DNA of 64,000 nt from DATDFB01 sp036522835 (GCA_036522835.1 DATDFB010000296.1:1-64000), one strand, 5' to 3'. Counted from the first letter of the stretch, positions 8,582 to 19,000 are shown. Program-made: numbers and translations. The notes: generated by a model from the letters alone, not told the origin.

Positions 8582-11134
8582 TTACTTCATCCTGTAAATG
8601 ATTCGGGCACTGACCGTCCTGCCGGCCTGCAGGACGCTCGGCAGCGTCTCCGATCCCACCACCCAATACTGCTTGTTGAGAACGTTGTCGGCCAGGAGCT
8701 GCATCGTCACGTTCGGCAGGAGATCGCGGTAGGTCAGCGTCACGGCCGTCGTCGCGTAGGCGTCGACGGAGCGCACGCCGAGGAAGTCGGGATCGATGAT
8801 GAAGCCCGTGCCCTGGCCGACCTTTCGGGCCCCCGAGTAGTGCGTCCGCACCGCCGCCGTCAGCTGGCGCCACTCCGCGTCGACGCCGATGTTGAACTGA
8901 TTTCCGGCCATGTTCGGCACGCGCACGATCTCGGTCTCGCCCGGAGTCACCAGCGTCGGCACGCTCTGCACGGCCTGCGTGTGCGTGTAATTCGCCCAGA
9001 GCGTCGCGACGGAGAACTTGTGCCGGCCCGTCAGCTCTAGGCCGCGCACGTGCACCTGGTCGCGGTTTCCGTTCTGCAGGCAAGGGAAGGGGCACTTCGA
9101 CGTCTCCGGGACCTCCGTCAAGGCGATCACGCCGCTGTAGTGGGACTCGTAGAGCGAGAGCTCCGTGGACGTCGACTCGTCCGGCTCCCATTGGCCGGAG
9201 AGCTCCGTGTTGCGCACGCGCTCCGGGCGCAAGTCGAAGTTGGTCGCCGACTGCAGGCTGTAGCGGGGGAAGACATAGCCGCCGAATTTCTCCGTGTCCG
9301 TCGGATCCTTGAACGCCTCCGAATAGATCGCCTTCAGCACCAGATGCCGCTTGCCCGGCATGTAGATCACGCCGAGGCGAGGGGTGAAGATCGAGCCGAA
9401 GCCGGAGACTTCGCTCCGCTCGCTGTTGTTGATCTCGTTGTGGCTGAGCCGCCCGGCGGCGATGAATCGCAGCCACGGCCGCGGCTTCCACGAGCCTTGT
9501 CCCCACAGCGCGGCGTCGGTGTGGTAGTTGAAGCCGGAGTTGATGGCGATCTTGCCGTCGACGAATTGATCGTATTGGGTCTGAATGGAGCTCTTGGCGA
9601 ATTCGACGCCGGCCACGCCGCTCAGCGTCTCTCCCGGCTGAAAGGCCATGGTGATCTCGTTGCGGATCTGCGTCGAAAGGGCCCGGCCGTTGATGTGGAG
9701 CACGCTATCGTCGTTCGGCGGGCGATCCGGCGCATTGCACGACCGGCCGCAGAGGTCCCTGGCGTCGTTGTAGCCGTTCGCATACGTGCCGATGCTGTCG
9801 AATTCCGAGGCTTTGCGGTCGATGCTCGATTGCCGGTAGCGCGTGAAGACGGTCAGCGTTCCGGCTGACAGGCGCGCCGAATAGCGGGCGTAGAGCGCCG
9901 TCTCCTCCGGCGTGTAGGTGGTGTTGCCGGCGAACGGGAGCGCGCCGTACGCGGAAGCGACGCCTTCTTCGCTGCGCCACGACTGCAGTCCGAGCGTGAG
10001 ATTGGAGACCTGCACCTTGGCGTTGATGCCCCAGTTCGTGGCCCGGTCGTCGAACCCGAGACGGTTCAGGGCGATGAACGCGGCGTCGGTCTGGCGCGCC
10101 AGCTCGACGCGCGACTGCGGGATGCCCAGCGCGGCGTAATCGACGTTGCGGTAGGTGTAGTCCCACGTGTCGAAGCCGGAGAGGTCGCGCTCTCTTCCTT
10201 TCTGAAAGCTTCCCGCCAGCGACCACGAGACCGCGCCGCCGCTGGCCGCGCCGGCCATGGTCATGTCGACCGAGCGGTTGCCGTAGCCGCCGGCCGTGGC
10301 GTGCCCGAGAAGGGCGAAGCGCTTCTCGCCCAGGAAGGTGCCGGCGTCCTTGGTGATCACGTTGATCACGCCCGTGTAGGCGTTCGCGCCGTACATCGTC
10401 GAGGCCGGACCGTAGATGACCTCGACGCGGTCGATGTCGGTGAGCGGGTATTGCCGCGAGAGATACTCCGTCCCCTGCGTGAGGTCGTTCTGCTCGACGC
10501 CGTCGACGAGGAGCAGCAGGCGGCTGTTGAATTCGTCGTAGTAGCCGCGCTGGTAGACGTGCGCGTAGATGTCGCCGTTGGTGCGGTTGACGTCGAAGCC
10601 GGGGAGGTCGTGGAGGATCTGCTCGAGGTCGAGATAGCCGCGGCGCTCGATCTCGTCGCCGGTGACGACGACGACGGTGGCCGGGGCCTCGCGCAGGCTC
10701 TCCGCGCTCTTCGACACGGACGTGACCTGCGTGGCCTGCTCCTCTTTCCGCACCTCGGACAGGAGCGCCGCGAAGCGCGCCGAGCCGGCGGTGTCGTCGA
10801 AGCCCGGCTCGATCCGGAGCAGCTTCGAGATCTCTTTGCGCGCTTCCTCCGGACGCTCGTCATACATGAGCGAGCGGGCCAAAAGCGACTGCACTTGAAC
10901 CGAGACGGTGCGCGAGAGCTTGGCGTGCGCGCAATCCTGGCGCAGCAGCGCGGCCGCCTGCGCGAAGTCGCCGGCGTCGTAGAACCGCTGCGCCTGCAGC
11001 AGCGACGCCGTGCAGGCGTTTTGGGCCGCGGCGACGTGCGCGAGGAGGAGAACGGCCGCGGCGAAGCAGAAATAGATCCTTCTCCCCGCCGCCCGGGGAG
11101 AAGGTGCCGCGAAGCGGCGGATGAGGGGCGCCAT
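8582..11134 (-). CDS. TonB-dependent outer-membrane receptor with N-terminal TPR-like segment
   Basis: An 850-residue outer-membrane receptor. After a signal sequence (IYFCFAAAVLLLAHVAAAQ) comes an approximately 90-residue helical, TPR-like stretch (FYDAGDFAQAAALLRQDC). Next is a clear plug domain (EAPATVVVVTGDEIERRGY, LLLVDGV, RVEVIYGPASTMYGANAYTG, INVITKD) and a 22-strand-type barrel with aromatic-rich strands, ending TVSARIIYRMK rather than in the usual aromatic residue. The ligand cannot be told from sequence. The ATG chosen (11134) lies inside a dispersed palindromic element (11078-11198), so the first 18 or so residues come from that element. An upstream in-frame ATG at 11230 overlaps the STAND stop codon (ATGA) but would put about 50 residues before the hydrophobic core. 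It is the third gene after TIR and STAND genes on the same strand, so co-transcription is likely. Confidence 0.88.
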   Translation of the reverse strand: MAPLIRRFAAPSPRAAGRRIYFCFAAAVLLLAHVAAAQNACTASLLQAQRFYDAGDFAQAAALLRQDCAHAKLSRTVSVQVQSLLARSLMYDERPEEARKEISKLLRIEPGFDDTAGSARFAALLSEVRKEEQATQVTSVSKSAESLREAPATVVVVTGDEIERRGYLDLEQILHDLPGFDVNRTNGDIYAHVYQRGYYDEFNSRLLLLVDGVEQNDLTQGTEYLSRQYPLTDIDRVEVIYGPASTMYGANAYTGVINVITKDAGTFLGEKRFALLGHATAGGYGNRSVDMTMAGAASGGAVSWSLAGSFQKGRERDLSGFDTWDYTYRNVDYAALGIPQSRVELARQTDAAFIALNRLGFDDRATNWGINAKVQVSNLTLGLQSWRSEEGVASAYGALPFAGNTTYTPEETALYARYSARLSAGTLTVFTRYRQSSIDRKASEFDSIGTYANGYNDARDLCGRSCNAPDRPPNDDSVLHINGRALSTQIRNEITMAFQPGETLSGVAGVEFAKSSIQTQYDQFVDGKIAINSGFNYHTDAALWGQGSWKPRPWLRFIAAGRLSHNEINNSERSEVSGFGSIFTPRLGVIYMPGKRHLVLKAIYSEAFKDPTDTEKFGGYVFPRYSLQSATNFDLRPERVRNTELSGQWEPDESTSTELSLYESHYSGVIALTEVPETSKCPFPCLQNGNRDQVHVRGLELTGRHKFSVATLWANYTHTQAVQSVPTLVTPGETEIVRVPNMAGNQFNIGVDAEWRQLTAAVRTHYSGARKVGQGTGFIIDPDFLGVRSVDAYATTAVTLTYRDLLPNVTMQLLADNVLNKQYWVVGSETLPSVLQAGRTVSARIIYRMK

Positions 11135-11198
11135 TCTGCAGCGATCGCCCCTCACCCGGCGCTGCGCGCCACCCTCTCCCCGCAAGCGGGGCGAGGGA
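11078..11198. repeat. Dispersed palindromic element (copy 1) at the receptor start
   Basis: Two hairpins (CTTCTCCCC...GGGGAGAAG type and CCCTCTCCCC...GGGGCGAGGG type) flank GGATGAGGGGCGC and GCCCCTCACCCGGCGCTGCG. An inverted-orientation copy is at 60175-60302. The element occupies the space between the STAND gene and the receptor and runs into the receptor reading frame. Confidence 0.75.
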
Positions 11199-11226
11199 CC
11201 TTCGTCACGGTGACTCATGCAGAATT

Positions 11227-14200
11227 TCATTTCGATCCCAGCGCCGCGTTGGAGCATGGACTCTTCTCGGGGTATTGCTCGTCGGTGTAGCGGCTCCAGA
11301 CTTCCTTGCTCAGCGGATCGAGCTTCGTGCTGCAGAGGTGCGCGGCCAGGACGTCGGTGCGCGCGTCGGAGATGCGGATGGCCGGTTCCTTGCCGCCGGA
11401 GATGACGCCGCTGCCGTCGGCGTTGAACGCCACCGCCCACACCCATCCCTCCTGCCGGGGGAGCACCTGCGGCAAGGCTTCGGGCTTGCCGGTTTGCCAC
11501 AGCCGGACCGTTCCGTCGGAGCTGCCGGAGGCGAAGACGCTGCCGTCCGGACTGAAGCTGAGCGCGTTGACGCTGGCGCCGTGGCCGGAGTAGGTGAGCT
11601 CGGGCCCGTTTCGCAGCGGCGCGGCCACGATGCGTCCGTCCGCTCTGCCGCAGAGCAAACCGTTCCCGTTCGGCTCGAAGGCCAGGCTGCGGAGATCGTT
11701 CGCGTCCTTGCAGACGCGACGCGGCGGGGCATCCGGTTGGGCGACGTTCCACAGCAACGCGCCCCCCGCCGGTTGGCTGGCGGCCACGCTCTTGCCGTCG
11801 GGGCTGAAGGCAACGGCGCGGACGCCGTTCTTGTTGTCCGCCGTGCGCAACTGCCGCGGCGCGGCCGGATGGGCGGCGTCCCACAGCGCCACGGTGCCGT
11901 CGAGATTTCCGGCGGCGAGCAGCGATCCCTTCGATTGAAAGGCCAGCGACATCACCGCGGCGTTGCCGGCGGTGAGCTCCTGCGGCGCGGCGTTGCGGCT
12001 GCGGAGGTCGAAGAGCGCGATCTTGCCGGCGGCCGTGCCGGCGGCGAGGAGGTGGTCGCGCAACGCCAGCGTGCGCACCGGGCCGGCCAGGTGCCCGAAG
12101 GCCTTCGGCGGCAGCCAATGATCGCGGTCGTAGTCGTGGCGCGAGATCTGGCCGCTCTCGTCGCCGGCGAAGATGGTGCGGCCGTCGGGCGACACGGCGA
12201 TGGCCAGCGCGCCATTCTTCTGCGGCAGCTTCTCGATGGTGTGCGACGGATAGCGCGCGCCGACGGCGTGCATGGCCGCGAAGAGCTCCGCATCGCTCGG
12301 ATCGCCGTGGTTCTCGCGGTTGAGGCGATACGCTTCGAGCACGAGGCGGACGTCGACGCTGCGGGCCTCGCGCGAGGTCAGCGCCAGCGCGCGCGACGCC
12401 GAGAGGTGGCGCAGCGTCGTGGCCGTGTTGCGCTCCTCGTCGGCGCGGTCCCGGAGCGCCAGAGCCTCGTGCTGCGCCGCCTCGGCCATCTTGGCGCTCT
12501 CGCGCGCTTCCCGCTCGCTCTCGAGCGCTTTCCGCTGTTCGATCGTGGCCCGCTCGCGCGCGCTGTCGGCGAGCTTGCTCTGCTTCTTTGCGATCTCCGT
12601 CTGCGTCTCGGCGCGGACGCGCTGATGCTCGGCCTTCTCGCGCTCCTGCACGGCCACCCTGCGCGCTTCTTCCGCGCTGCGCTTCTCGTCCTCGGCGCGG
12701 CGCTTCTCCAACTGCGCGCGCTTCTGCATGGCGTAGGCCCCTTCGCGCTCCTGCACCGCTTCGTACTGCGCCAGCTCCGCCGCGGTCTCTCCTCGCCACG
12801 CCTTGTAGCCGAGGTAGGTCATGAGCACGAACCCGGCCGAGAGGACGGCCAGGGCGATGCGCGAGCGCCGCAATTCGCGCCGGCGCCGCCGCTCGCGGGC
12901 CTGCGCTTTGTCGTCGCGCTCTTTCATGCTGGCGTCGAGGAAGGCCATGGCCGGCGCGAACGCCGGGTCGTAGCGGTCCGCCCACTCCGGCGTCGGCTTC
13001 TCTTTCTCGCGCCAGGTCAGCGCGAACTGCAGCTCCGGATCGCGCCACAGCGCCACGCGGCCTTCCGCGTACCGCTGCGCCGCCTGGGCCACGTTGAGAT
13101 AGAGCTGCCCGGCGTGCGCTTCGTCGTCGGCCCACTTCGACAGCCGCGACCAATTGCGCATCAGGCTCTCGTGCGAGATGTCGATGATGGAGCTGTCGTC
13201 GATCTCCACGTCCGCGGGCGGCATGAGGAACGAGCGGCCGGCGCGGCGGAAGCTCTCCGTCACCTGCGCGATCTCGCCGAGGCTGGCCTGCGACACCGCG
13301 CGGATCTCGCGCACCGAGGCGGGGCGCCGCACGCCGCGCGGATCCGAGGCCTTGTCGGTCAGCACCTTGAACATCTTCTCGGCGATCAACTGCCCGAGCT
13401 GGTCGAGCTCCCCGAAGGCCTCCTCGGCGTGCCGCGACAGCGCCTCGCGCATCGTGCCGATCTCCTCGTAGTGGCGGAGGTCGAGCGGCTCGCCGGGCCG
13501 ATGGCCCGACTGCCAGCGCTCCCACGTGCGCATCAGCGCGTGCTGCAGGATGGGGAGCTGGTCGGGATCGTCGCCGACGTCGTTGAGGAGGCGCGACACC
13601 AGCCGCGGCGCGATCGTGGCGCCGCCCACGGCCACGGGGCCGGTGATGGCGCTGCGCAGCTCGTCGCGCGTCAGCCGCGGGACGAGATAGATCCCTTCGT
13701 TGAGCACCTCCGGCAGCGTGCCGAATTCCATGCAGTCGCCGATGAAGTCGGAGCGCATGGTGATGGCGATGTAGATCGGCACGTCGCTCTCGCGCGCCGC
13801 CAGGAGGAGCTTGACGAACGCCGCGGCATCGTCGCCGACGGCGCGGCGGCTGCGCTTGTAGCGGAAGATCTCTTCGAACTGGTCGACCAGGACCAGCACG
13901 TTGTCGGCCGCGCCGGTGTGCGACTGGCGCACGCACTCGACCAGGCCGAGGCGGCTGGCCCGCAGCGTCGTCTCGAACAGAGCGCGAGTGAGCGTTTCGT
14001 CGCTGCCGCTGCCGAGATCATCGGGAACGGTGAGCGCCGCGGCCAGATTGCCGATGGGGTCTTCGCCCGGACGCATCATCGCTACGCGCCACCGCGAGCC
14101 GGCGCGCGTCATCGCCCCGCCGTAGAGGCTGGGAATCAGACCGGAGCGGACCAGCGACGACTTGCCGCTGCCGGAGCGGCCCAGGATGGAGAGAAAGCGC

Positions 14201-14361
14201 GTCGTGCGCAGCCTCCGCAGCAACTCGTCCGTCTGCCGCTCGCGCCCGAAGAAGAGATAGTCCTCGTCCGGCTCGAACGGGCGCAGTCCGGGGAACGGAT
14301 TGACATCCGCCGTCGGATCGAGGCCGATGACGATGCCCGACGAGCCGGTGCTGGTTCTCAC
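11227..14361 (-). CDS. STAND-type P-loop ATPase with coiled coil and C-terminal WD40 repeats
   Basis: 1,044 residues from a GTG at 14361 that overlaps the TIR gene stop by 4 bp (GTGA), a sign of translational coupling. NPFPGLRPFEPDEDYLFFGR at 21-40 is the opening motif of the nSTAND1 family. Walker A GRSGSGKS is at 61-68 and Walker B LVLVDQFEE at about 156-164. A hydrophobic segment (LAVLSAGFVLMTYLGY, about residue 510) is followed by an approximately 140-residue Arg/Glu/Ala coiled coil. WD40-like blades run from about 690 to 1010 (FSPDGSVFASGSSDGTVRLW is the clearest), and the tail is Cys-containing. STAND proteins are ligand-triggered oligomerising switches; the WD40 part is usually the sensor. 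With the TIR gene upstream, a signalling or abortive-defence role is likely but inferred. The membrane segment would tether the sensor to the inner membrane. Confidence 0.87.
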   Translation of the reverse strand: MRTSTGSSGIVIGLDPTADVNPFPGLRPFEPDEDYLFFGRERQTDELLRRLRTTRFLSILGRSGSGKSSLVRSGLIPSLYGGAMTRAGSRWRVAMMRPGEDPIGNLAAALTVPDDLGSGSDETLTRALFETTLRASRLGLVECVRQSHTGAADNVLVLVDQFEEIFRYKRSRRAVGDDAAAFVKLLLAARESDVPIYIAITMRSDFIGDCMEFGTLPEVLNEGIYLVPRLTRDELRSAITGPVAVGGATIAPRLVSRLLNDVGDDPDQLPILQHALMRTWERWQSGHRPGEPLDLRHYEEIGTMREALSRHAEEAFGELDQLGQLIAEKMFKVLTDKASDPRGVRRPASVREIRAVSQASLGEIAQVTESFRRAGRSFLMPPADVEIDDSSIIDISHESLMRNWSRLSKWADDEAHAGQLYLNVAQAAQRYAEGRVALWRDPELQFALTWREKEKPTPEWADRYDPAFAPAMAFLDASMKERDDKAQARERRRRRELRRSRIALAVLSAGFVLMTYLGYKAWRGETAAELAQYEAVQEREGAYAMQKRAQLEKRRAEDEKRSAEEARRVAVQEREKAEHQRVRAETQTEIAKKQSKLADSARERATIEQRKALESEREARESAKMAEAAQHEALALRDRADEERNTATTLRHLSASRALALTSREARSVDVRLVLEAYRLNRENHGDPSDAELFAAMHAVGARYPSHTIEKLPQKNGALAIAVSPDGRTIFAGDESGQISRHDYDRDHWLPPKAFGHLAGPVRTLALRDHLLAAGTAAGKIALFDLRSRNAAPQELTAGNAAVMSLAFQSKGSLLAAGNLDGTVALWDAAHPAAPRQLRTADNKNGVRAVAFSPDGKSVAASQPAGGALLWNVAQPDAPPRRVCKDANDLRSLAFEPNGNGLLCGRADGRIVAAPLRNGPELTYSGHGASVNALSFSPDGSVFASGSSDGTVRLWQTGKPEALPQVLPRQEGWVWAVAFNADGSGVISGGKEPAIRISDARTDVLAAHLCSTKLDPLSKEVWSRYTDEQYPEKSPCSNAALGSK

Positions 14362-15842
14362 GATGCCGCTCCGCGCGCCTTGGCGATGGCCTCGAGCAGC
14401 GGCGCGAGCGCCGCGGGATCGAAGCCGCCGGCCGGCTCGTGCACGAGGATGGCCTCGTGCGTGCGGAAGCGCTCCTTCTGCGGCGTCGACGGCGCGCCGA
14501 CGTAGATGCCCCGCGCCAGGAGCGGCCGCTCCCGCCCCAGGGCCGCGCTTTTCTGCAGCTCGCGCAGCTTCCGCCGCAGCCAGAGCTCGTCGCCCGCCCC
14601 GTAGTAGAGGAGGACCGCGTCGCAAGCGCGGAGGTTCTCCTCGTGCTCGAGCCGCGCCTGCGCTTCGTCTTCGTCGAAGAAGGGGAGGATGACCTCGTAG
14701 CCGGCGCCGAAGAGGTAATCCTCGAGCGGATGCGTGGCTTCGACGTCCCCTTGATCGCAGAGCAGATAGAGCCGCGGATGCTCCTCCTGCGTCGGAATGG
14801 AGGCGGCCTTCACCGCCGCCGGCGGCGGGGGAGCGAGCTTGCGGTAGATGATCGACTTCAGATCCTCGATCGGAACTTCCAGCAGCTCCGCCGCGGCGTG
14901 CACCGTCGGATCGGTCTGGAGGTGGTTGACGAAGTTTCTCTGGCGCTCGTCTTCGATGTCGGTCGCCGACGAGAGCCAGATGACGCTCGACAACTTCGTT
15001 CCTTTGGCGATCTCCGACGCGAGCGTCTGCTGCCGCTCCACGATCGAGACCGTCGCCCCCTCGGGCACGATGCCGTAGTTGCGGCCGACCAGGTGGATCG
15101 ACACTCTGCTGCGCGCGAGCTGCTCGCGCACCATGGCGTCGAGGTCCGGCGCGACGAGGGGGAGGGCCCGGTCGGGCAGCACTTCGTACCCATTGCGGAT
15201 GAGATCGCGCTTGATCGCCTCGCGCTCCTCGCGCAGCTCGTAGCTCGTCTCGGCCAGATAGAGCGTTCCCTTCGGCTCCGCCGGCGTGGTGGTCACGGCG
15301 TCGTTGTTCATCGCGTCGAGGAGCTGGGCGATGTCGTAGGCGAGGTCGTCGAGCTTGGTCAGAAACGCTCGCTCTTTGCCGTAGTCGCGCGACAGCTCCC
15401 GCGGCCGCCCGCTCTCGTCCTGAACGAAGAATTCGTAGCCGAGCATCGGCTGGACTTCCTCGGGGAGCCGCTCGAAGTTGACCGGCGTCTTGACCACCTT
15501 GAAGATGCGGGCCTTGTCGCCGATGCGCACGCCGCCGGTGCGCTCCGCGGCGCGGCAAAACTCTTTGAGCTCGCGGTTGCACCACTCGGACTGCACGTAG
15601 CGCGGCGAGAGGATCGACACCAGCGCCGCGATGCGCGGCAGCCGCTCCATGATCGTGTCCGAGAAGATGTCGTTCCCTTGCAGCTTCAGATCGCGCCAGA
15701 TCCTCGGTTTTTCCCCTCGTACCTGGGCCACGCGGATCTCCAGCAGCCGGTGCAGCTCGGAGACCCATCCGGGCTCGTCGGCGATCAGGGCTTGGTCGTC
15801 GATATGTGCATAGCTGATGAAGAAGTCGTGCTCGAAGGGCAT
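14358..15842 (-). CDS. Multi-domain TIR protein, partner of the STAND ATPase
   Basis: 494 residues. Residues 1 to about 150 form a TIR domain: HDFFISYAHIDD at 5-16, IWRDLKLQGNDIFSD in the BB-loop region, LVSILSPRYVQSEWC, and WCNREL with Glu91 at the position of the catalytic glutamate of NAD-cleaving TIRs. A middle part (about 190-315: LYLAETSYELREEREAIKRD, GYEVLP, VSIHLVGRNYG) resembles DUF4062/TIR-like folds. A third part (about 350-490: LYLLCDQGDVEATHPLEDYL, GYEVILPFFDED, ACDAVLLYYG) looks like a second degenerate TIR-like Rossmann domain. Ahead of it is a 200-bp divergent region and after it the STAND gene, overlapping by 4 bp. No strong Shine-Dalgarno is seen. Effector function (NADase or signal production) is inferred from the family; only the motifs are seen. 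Confidence 0.82.
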   Translation of the reverse strand: MPFEHDFFISYAHIDDQALIADEPGWVSELHRLLEIRVAQVRGEKPRIWRDLKLQGNDIFSDTIMERLPRIAALVSILSPRYVQSEWCNRELKEFCRAAERTGGVRIGDKARIFKVVKTPVNFERLPEEVQPMLGYEFFVQDESGRPRELSRDYGKERAFLTKLDDLAYDIAQLLDAMNNDAVTTTPAEPKGTLYLAETSYELREEREAIKRDLIRNGYEVLPDRALPLVAPDLDAMVREQLARSRVSIHLVGRNYGIVPEGATVSIVERQQTLASEIAKGTKLSSVIWLSSATDIEDERQRNFVNHLQTDPTVHAAAELLEVPIEDLKSIIYRKLAPPPPAAVKAASIPTQEEHPRLYLLCDQGDVEATHPLEDYLFGAGYEVILPFFDEDEAQARLEHEENLRACDAVLLYYGAGDELWLRRKLRELQKSAALGRERPLLARGIYVGAPSTPQKERFRTHEAILVHEPAGGFDPAALAPLLEAIAKARGAAS

Positions 15843-16051
15843 GGATCGTTTTGGGAACCACTAAAGGAGTGACGCCGGGGGGTGTTTCCCTACCCAAATA
15901 ATCGTCGGCGGGCTCATGGATGAACCCCCCGACAAACGGCACCAGGAGCTCCTCCGAACGCGTCGCCGTCGCCGTCGATCGGATCCGGCATTCCGTATAT
16001 GGGAAAACGGCGCTGCGTAATAAAATGCGCCGTCGTCCGTCAATCCCTTAT
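15843..16051. promoter_or_regulatory. Divergent intergenic region with conserved leader of ELWxxDGT gene A
   Basis: The region separates the minus-strand TIR operon from the plus-strand array. TAATAAAAT at 16018-16026, then CGTCGTCCGTCAATCCC, recurs before paralogues B and D. TAAAAT could be a -10 box; no convincing -35 or Shine-Dalgarno is seen. In this copy the ATG inside TAAAATG (16025) is in frame with gene A and gives an alternative start nine codons earlier. Confidence 0.45.
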
Positions 16052-19000
16052 ATGCGCAGGCTCCTTTCCCTCGCACTCCTCCTCTGCTCGTTCTCGGCCT
16101 CGGCGCAGACGCCGTATCTGGTCAAGGACATCAACACGATCACGAGCGCGTCGCCGACGTCGTCGACGCCGACCGGCTTCTTCGTCTCCGGCTCGCGCAT
16201 CTACTTCGGCGCGGTCACGGCCGACGGCGGCACCGCGCTCTGGGCGACGGACGGCACGGCCGCCGGCACCGTACAGGTCGCCGGCTTTCCGCAGAGTTAC
16301 GCGCCGTTGATGCCGTCGCGGTTTCTCGCGCTCAACGGCAAGGTCGTTTTCAACGCCAACGACTACGCCCATGGCGAAGAGCTGTGGATCACCGACGGCA
16401 CGAGCGCGGAGACGCGCCTCCTCGCCGACATTGATCCAGGTCCCGCCGCCTCGAGCCCCGGCGACCGCATCGTCTACCACGGGAAACTGATCTTTGCCGC
16501 CGGCAACGACCTCACCGGCCGCGAGCTGTGGATCAGCGACGGGACGGGGGCGGGCACGCGGTTGCTGAAGGATCTGGTGCCGGGGACGGGCGGCAGCGAC
16601 CCGAATGGTTTCACGCTGCTCAACGACGTCGTCTACTTCGGCGCCGCCAAGGGCTTGTGGAAGACGGACGGCACGGAGGGCGGCACGGTGCTGGTGAAGG
16701 CGACCGACAAGGTCTCCGACATGGCCATCGTCGGTTCGCGCCTCTATTTCCGCGATTTCAACACGATGTGGACGAGCGACGGAACGGAGGCGGGAACGCA
16801 ATCGCTCGGCACATTCACGGCGATTTATCTGGGCGGGCTCACGCCGTTCGGCGACAAATTGATTTTCGAAGCCGTCGCGCCGCCGTTCGGCGGCGAATTC
16901 TGGATTACGGACGGCACCGCCGCCGGAACACACGTGATCCGCGATATCGAGCCAAACTCCTCGTCGGTGGCGCAGGTCGCCTTCACCACCGTGGTCGGCA
17001 ACGTCGCCTACTTCTCCGCGTTCACCATCGCCAACGGTCAGGAGCTTTGGAAAACCGACGGCACCGAGGCGGGGACGGCGCTGGTCAAAGACATCAATCC
17101 GGGCAGCGGCGGCAGCGGCGCCGCGCCGCTGTTCGCCCTCGGCGGGAAGCTCTATTTCGCCGCCAGCAGCACTACCCCCACCAACTCCAGCAACGGTTTG
17201 GCGCGGACGTTGTGGGTCACCGACGGCACGGCCGCCGGAACGCGGCAGGTGAGCAGCGGGGGGCGGCCGGTCGGCGTGAGTGTGGCGTTCGACGGCCGTC
17301 CCATGGTGGCCAGCCTCAACGGCGTCTTCTACTTCGCCGGCGCGGGTGGCTTGAACGGGTTCGAGCTGTGGCGGAGCGACGGCACCGACGACGGCACGTA
17401 CCAGGTCGCCAATCTGACGTCCGACGATCCGCCGTCGTCGTATCCGCGCAATCTCGTCGCCGCCGGCGACTGGGTCTACTTCGAAGCGTGGGACGGTCTC
17501 GGCACCTCCACCCCCGTCACCTCTTCCTTCTTCGATCTGCCGCGAGCGCTCTGGCGCAGCGATGGTACGGCCGCCGGAACGCTCCCGCTGACGGACCTGC
17601 CGCCGCCCTTCGCCACGTACTTCCCGGCATCGGGACACACGCTCTACTTCACGAAAGGGAACGTCCTCTGGAGCAGCGACGGCACGCCCGAGGGGACGGC
17701 GCCGGCGACGGCGATCGTCAACCGCTTCCCGAAACCGCCGGGGTCTTTTTTCGTCGTCGGCGACAAGATCTTCGCCAGCATCTCCGATGCCTCGTTTCAG
17801 AACAGCCAATTGTGGGCGACGACGACCGCGCCCGACGCTCCGGCCGTGGCGCTCGGCGTGCCCGGTGTATTCACATTCATCGACGTTGCCGGCCGGGCCA
17901 TGTTTGCCGGCAACTCCATGGTCGGTGTCAGCGACGGCACGCCGGCAGGCACGACGTTCGCGATTGTGCCGAACCTCGGATCCGTCGACGCGACGAGCCT
18001 CACCGTTGTCCGCGGGCAGTTGTACTTCGTGAGCGGCGGGAACCTGTGGAAGAGCGACGGCACCGCGGGCGGCACCACGATCGTGAAGAAGGTCCCCGAC
18101 GGTACCAAATCTCTCGTCGCCGCGGGGAAGCAGCTCTTCTTCGTCGGCGCGGCTGAGCTCTGGGTCAGCGACGGCACGGACGCCGGCACGCACTCGCTTG
18201 GCGTGAAGTCGCTCGCGAACGTCGCCGCCGTGGGCGACCGCGTCGTCTTTTCGAGCAAGGATTCGGCGAACGGCGAGGAGCTGTGGGTGAGCGATGGCAC
18301 CGCCGAGGGGACGCACTTCCTGCGCGACCTCCTGCCTGGCGCGTTCGGTTCGTTTCCGACGGATTTCACGAGCATCGCCGGCTCCGTCTATTTCACCGTC
18401 CTGGCCGGCTCGTCCACGTACGGATCGGTGTGGGTGACGGACGGCACGGCGGAGGGGACGAAGCTCGCCGCGGCGGTCGAGCCCGGAAAGGGCTCGGGCA
18501 CACCGCCGGCCTACACGAAAGCGGGAGAGCGCATCTTCTTCAGCGGAACGACGCCGTCGGCGGGCACGGAGCTGTGGGCGATCCCCCTTCCGCCGTCGCC
18601 GCGGCTGAGCATCAACGATGTCCGCGTGACGGAGGGGGATGCGGGGACGGCCACGGCGCGCTTCACCGTGACGTTGTCGCCGGCGTCGGCGCAGAGCGTC
18701 ACCGTCGACTTTGCGACGTCCGACGGCACCGCCTCCGCCGGCAGCGATTACGACGCCGCCTCGGGCACGCTGACGTTCGCGGCGGGAGAGACGTCGAAGA
18801 GCGTCGACGTCCGCGTCCGCGGCGACGCCGACCTCGAGAACAACGAGACCTTCTTCGTCACTCTGCGCAACGCCGCCGGCGCCTCGCTGGAGAAGCCGCT
18901 CGGCTTCGCCGTCATCGACGACGACGACCTGACGGCCGACCTGTCGCTGTCGCCGGACTTCGTCAGTTGGGGCGACACCAGCGTCGTCATCGCCGCCGCC

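Noticed and set aside
8582..13936. A single 1,784-codon frame joining the STAND region to the TonB receptor
   Set aside because: The part above 11230 is out of frame with the STAND protein and has no domain. The receptor needs a start next to its signal peptide (11134).
14358..15942. TIR and STAND as one continuous fusion protein
   Set aside because: The STAND frame is open upstream, but the TIR domains are in another frame with their own stop; a GTGA overlap explains the junction.
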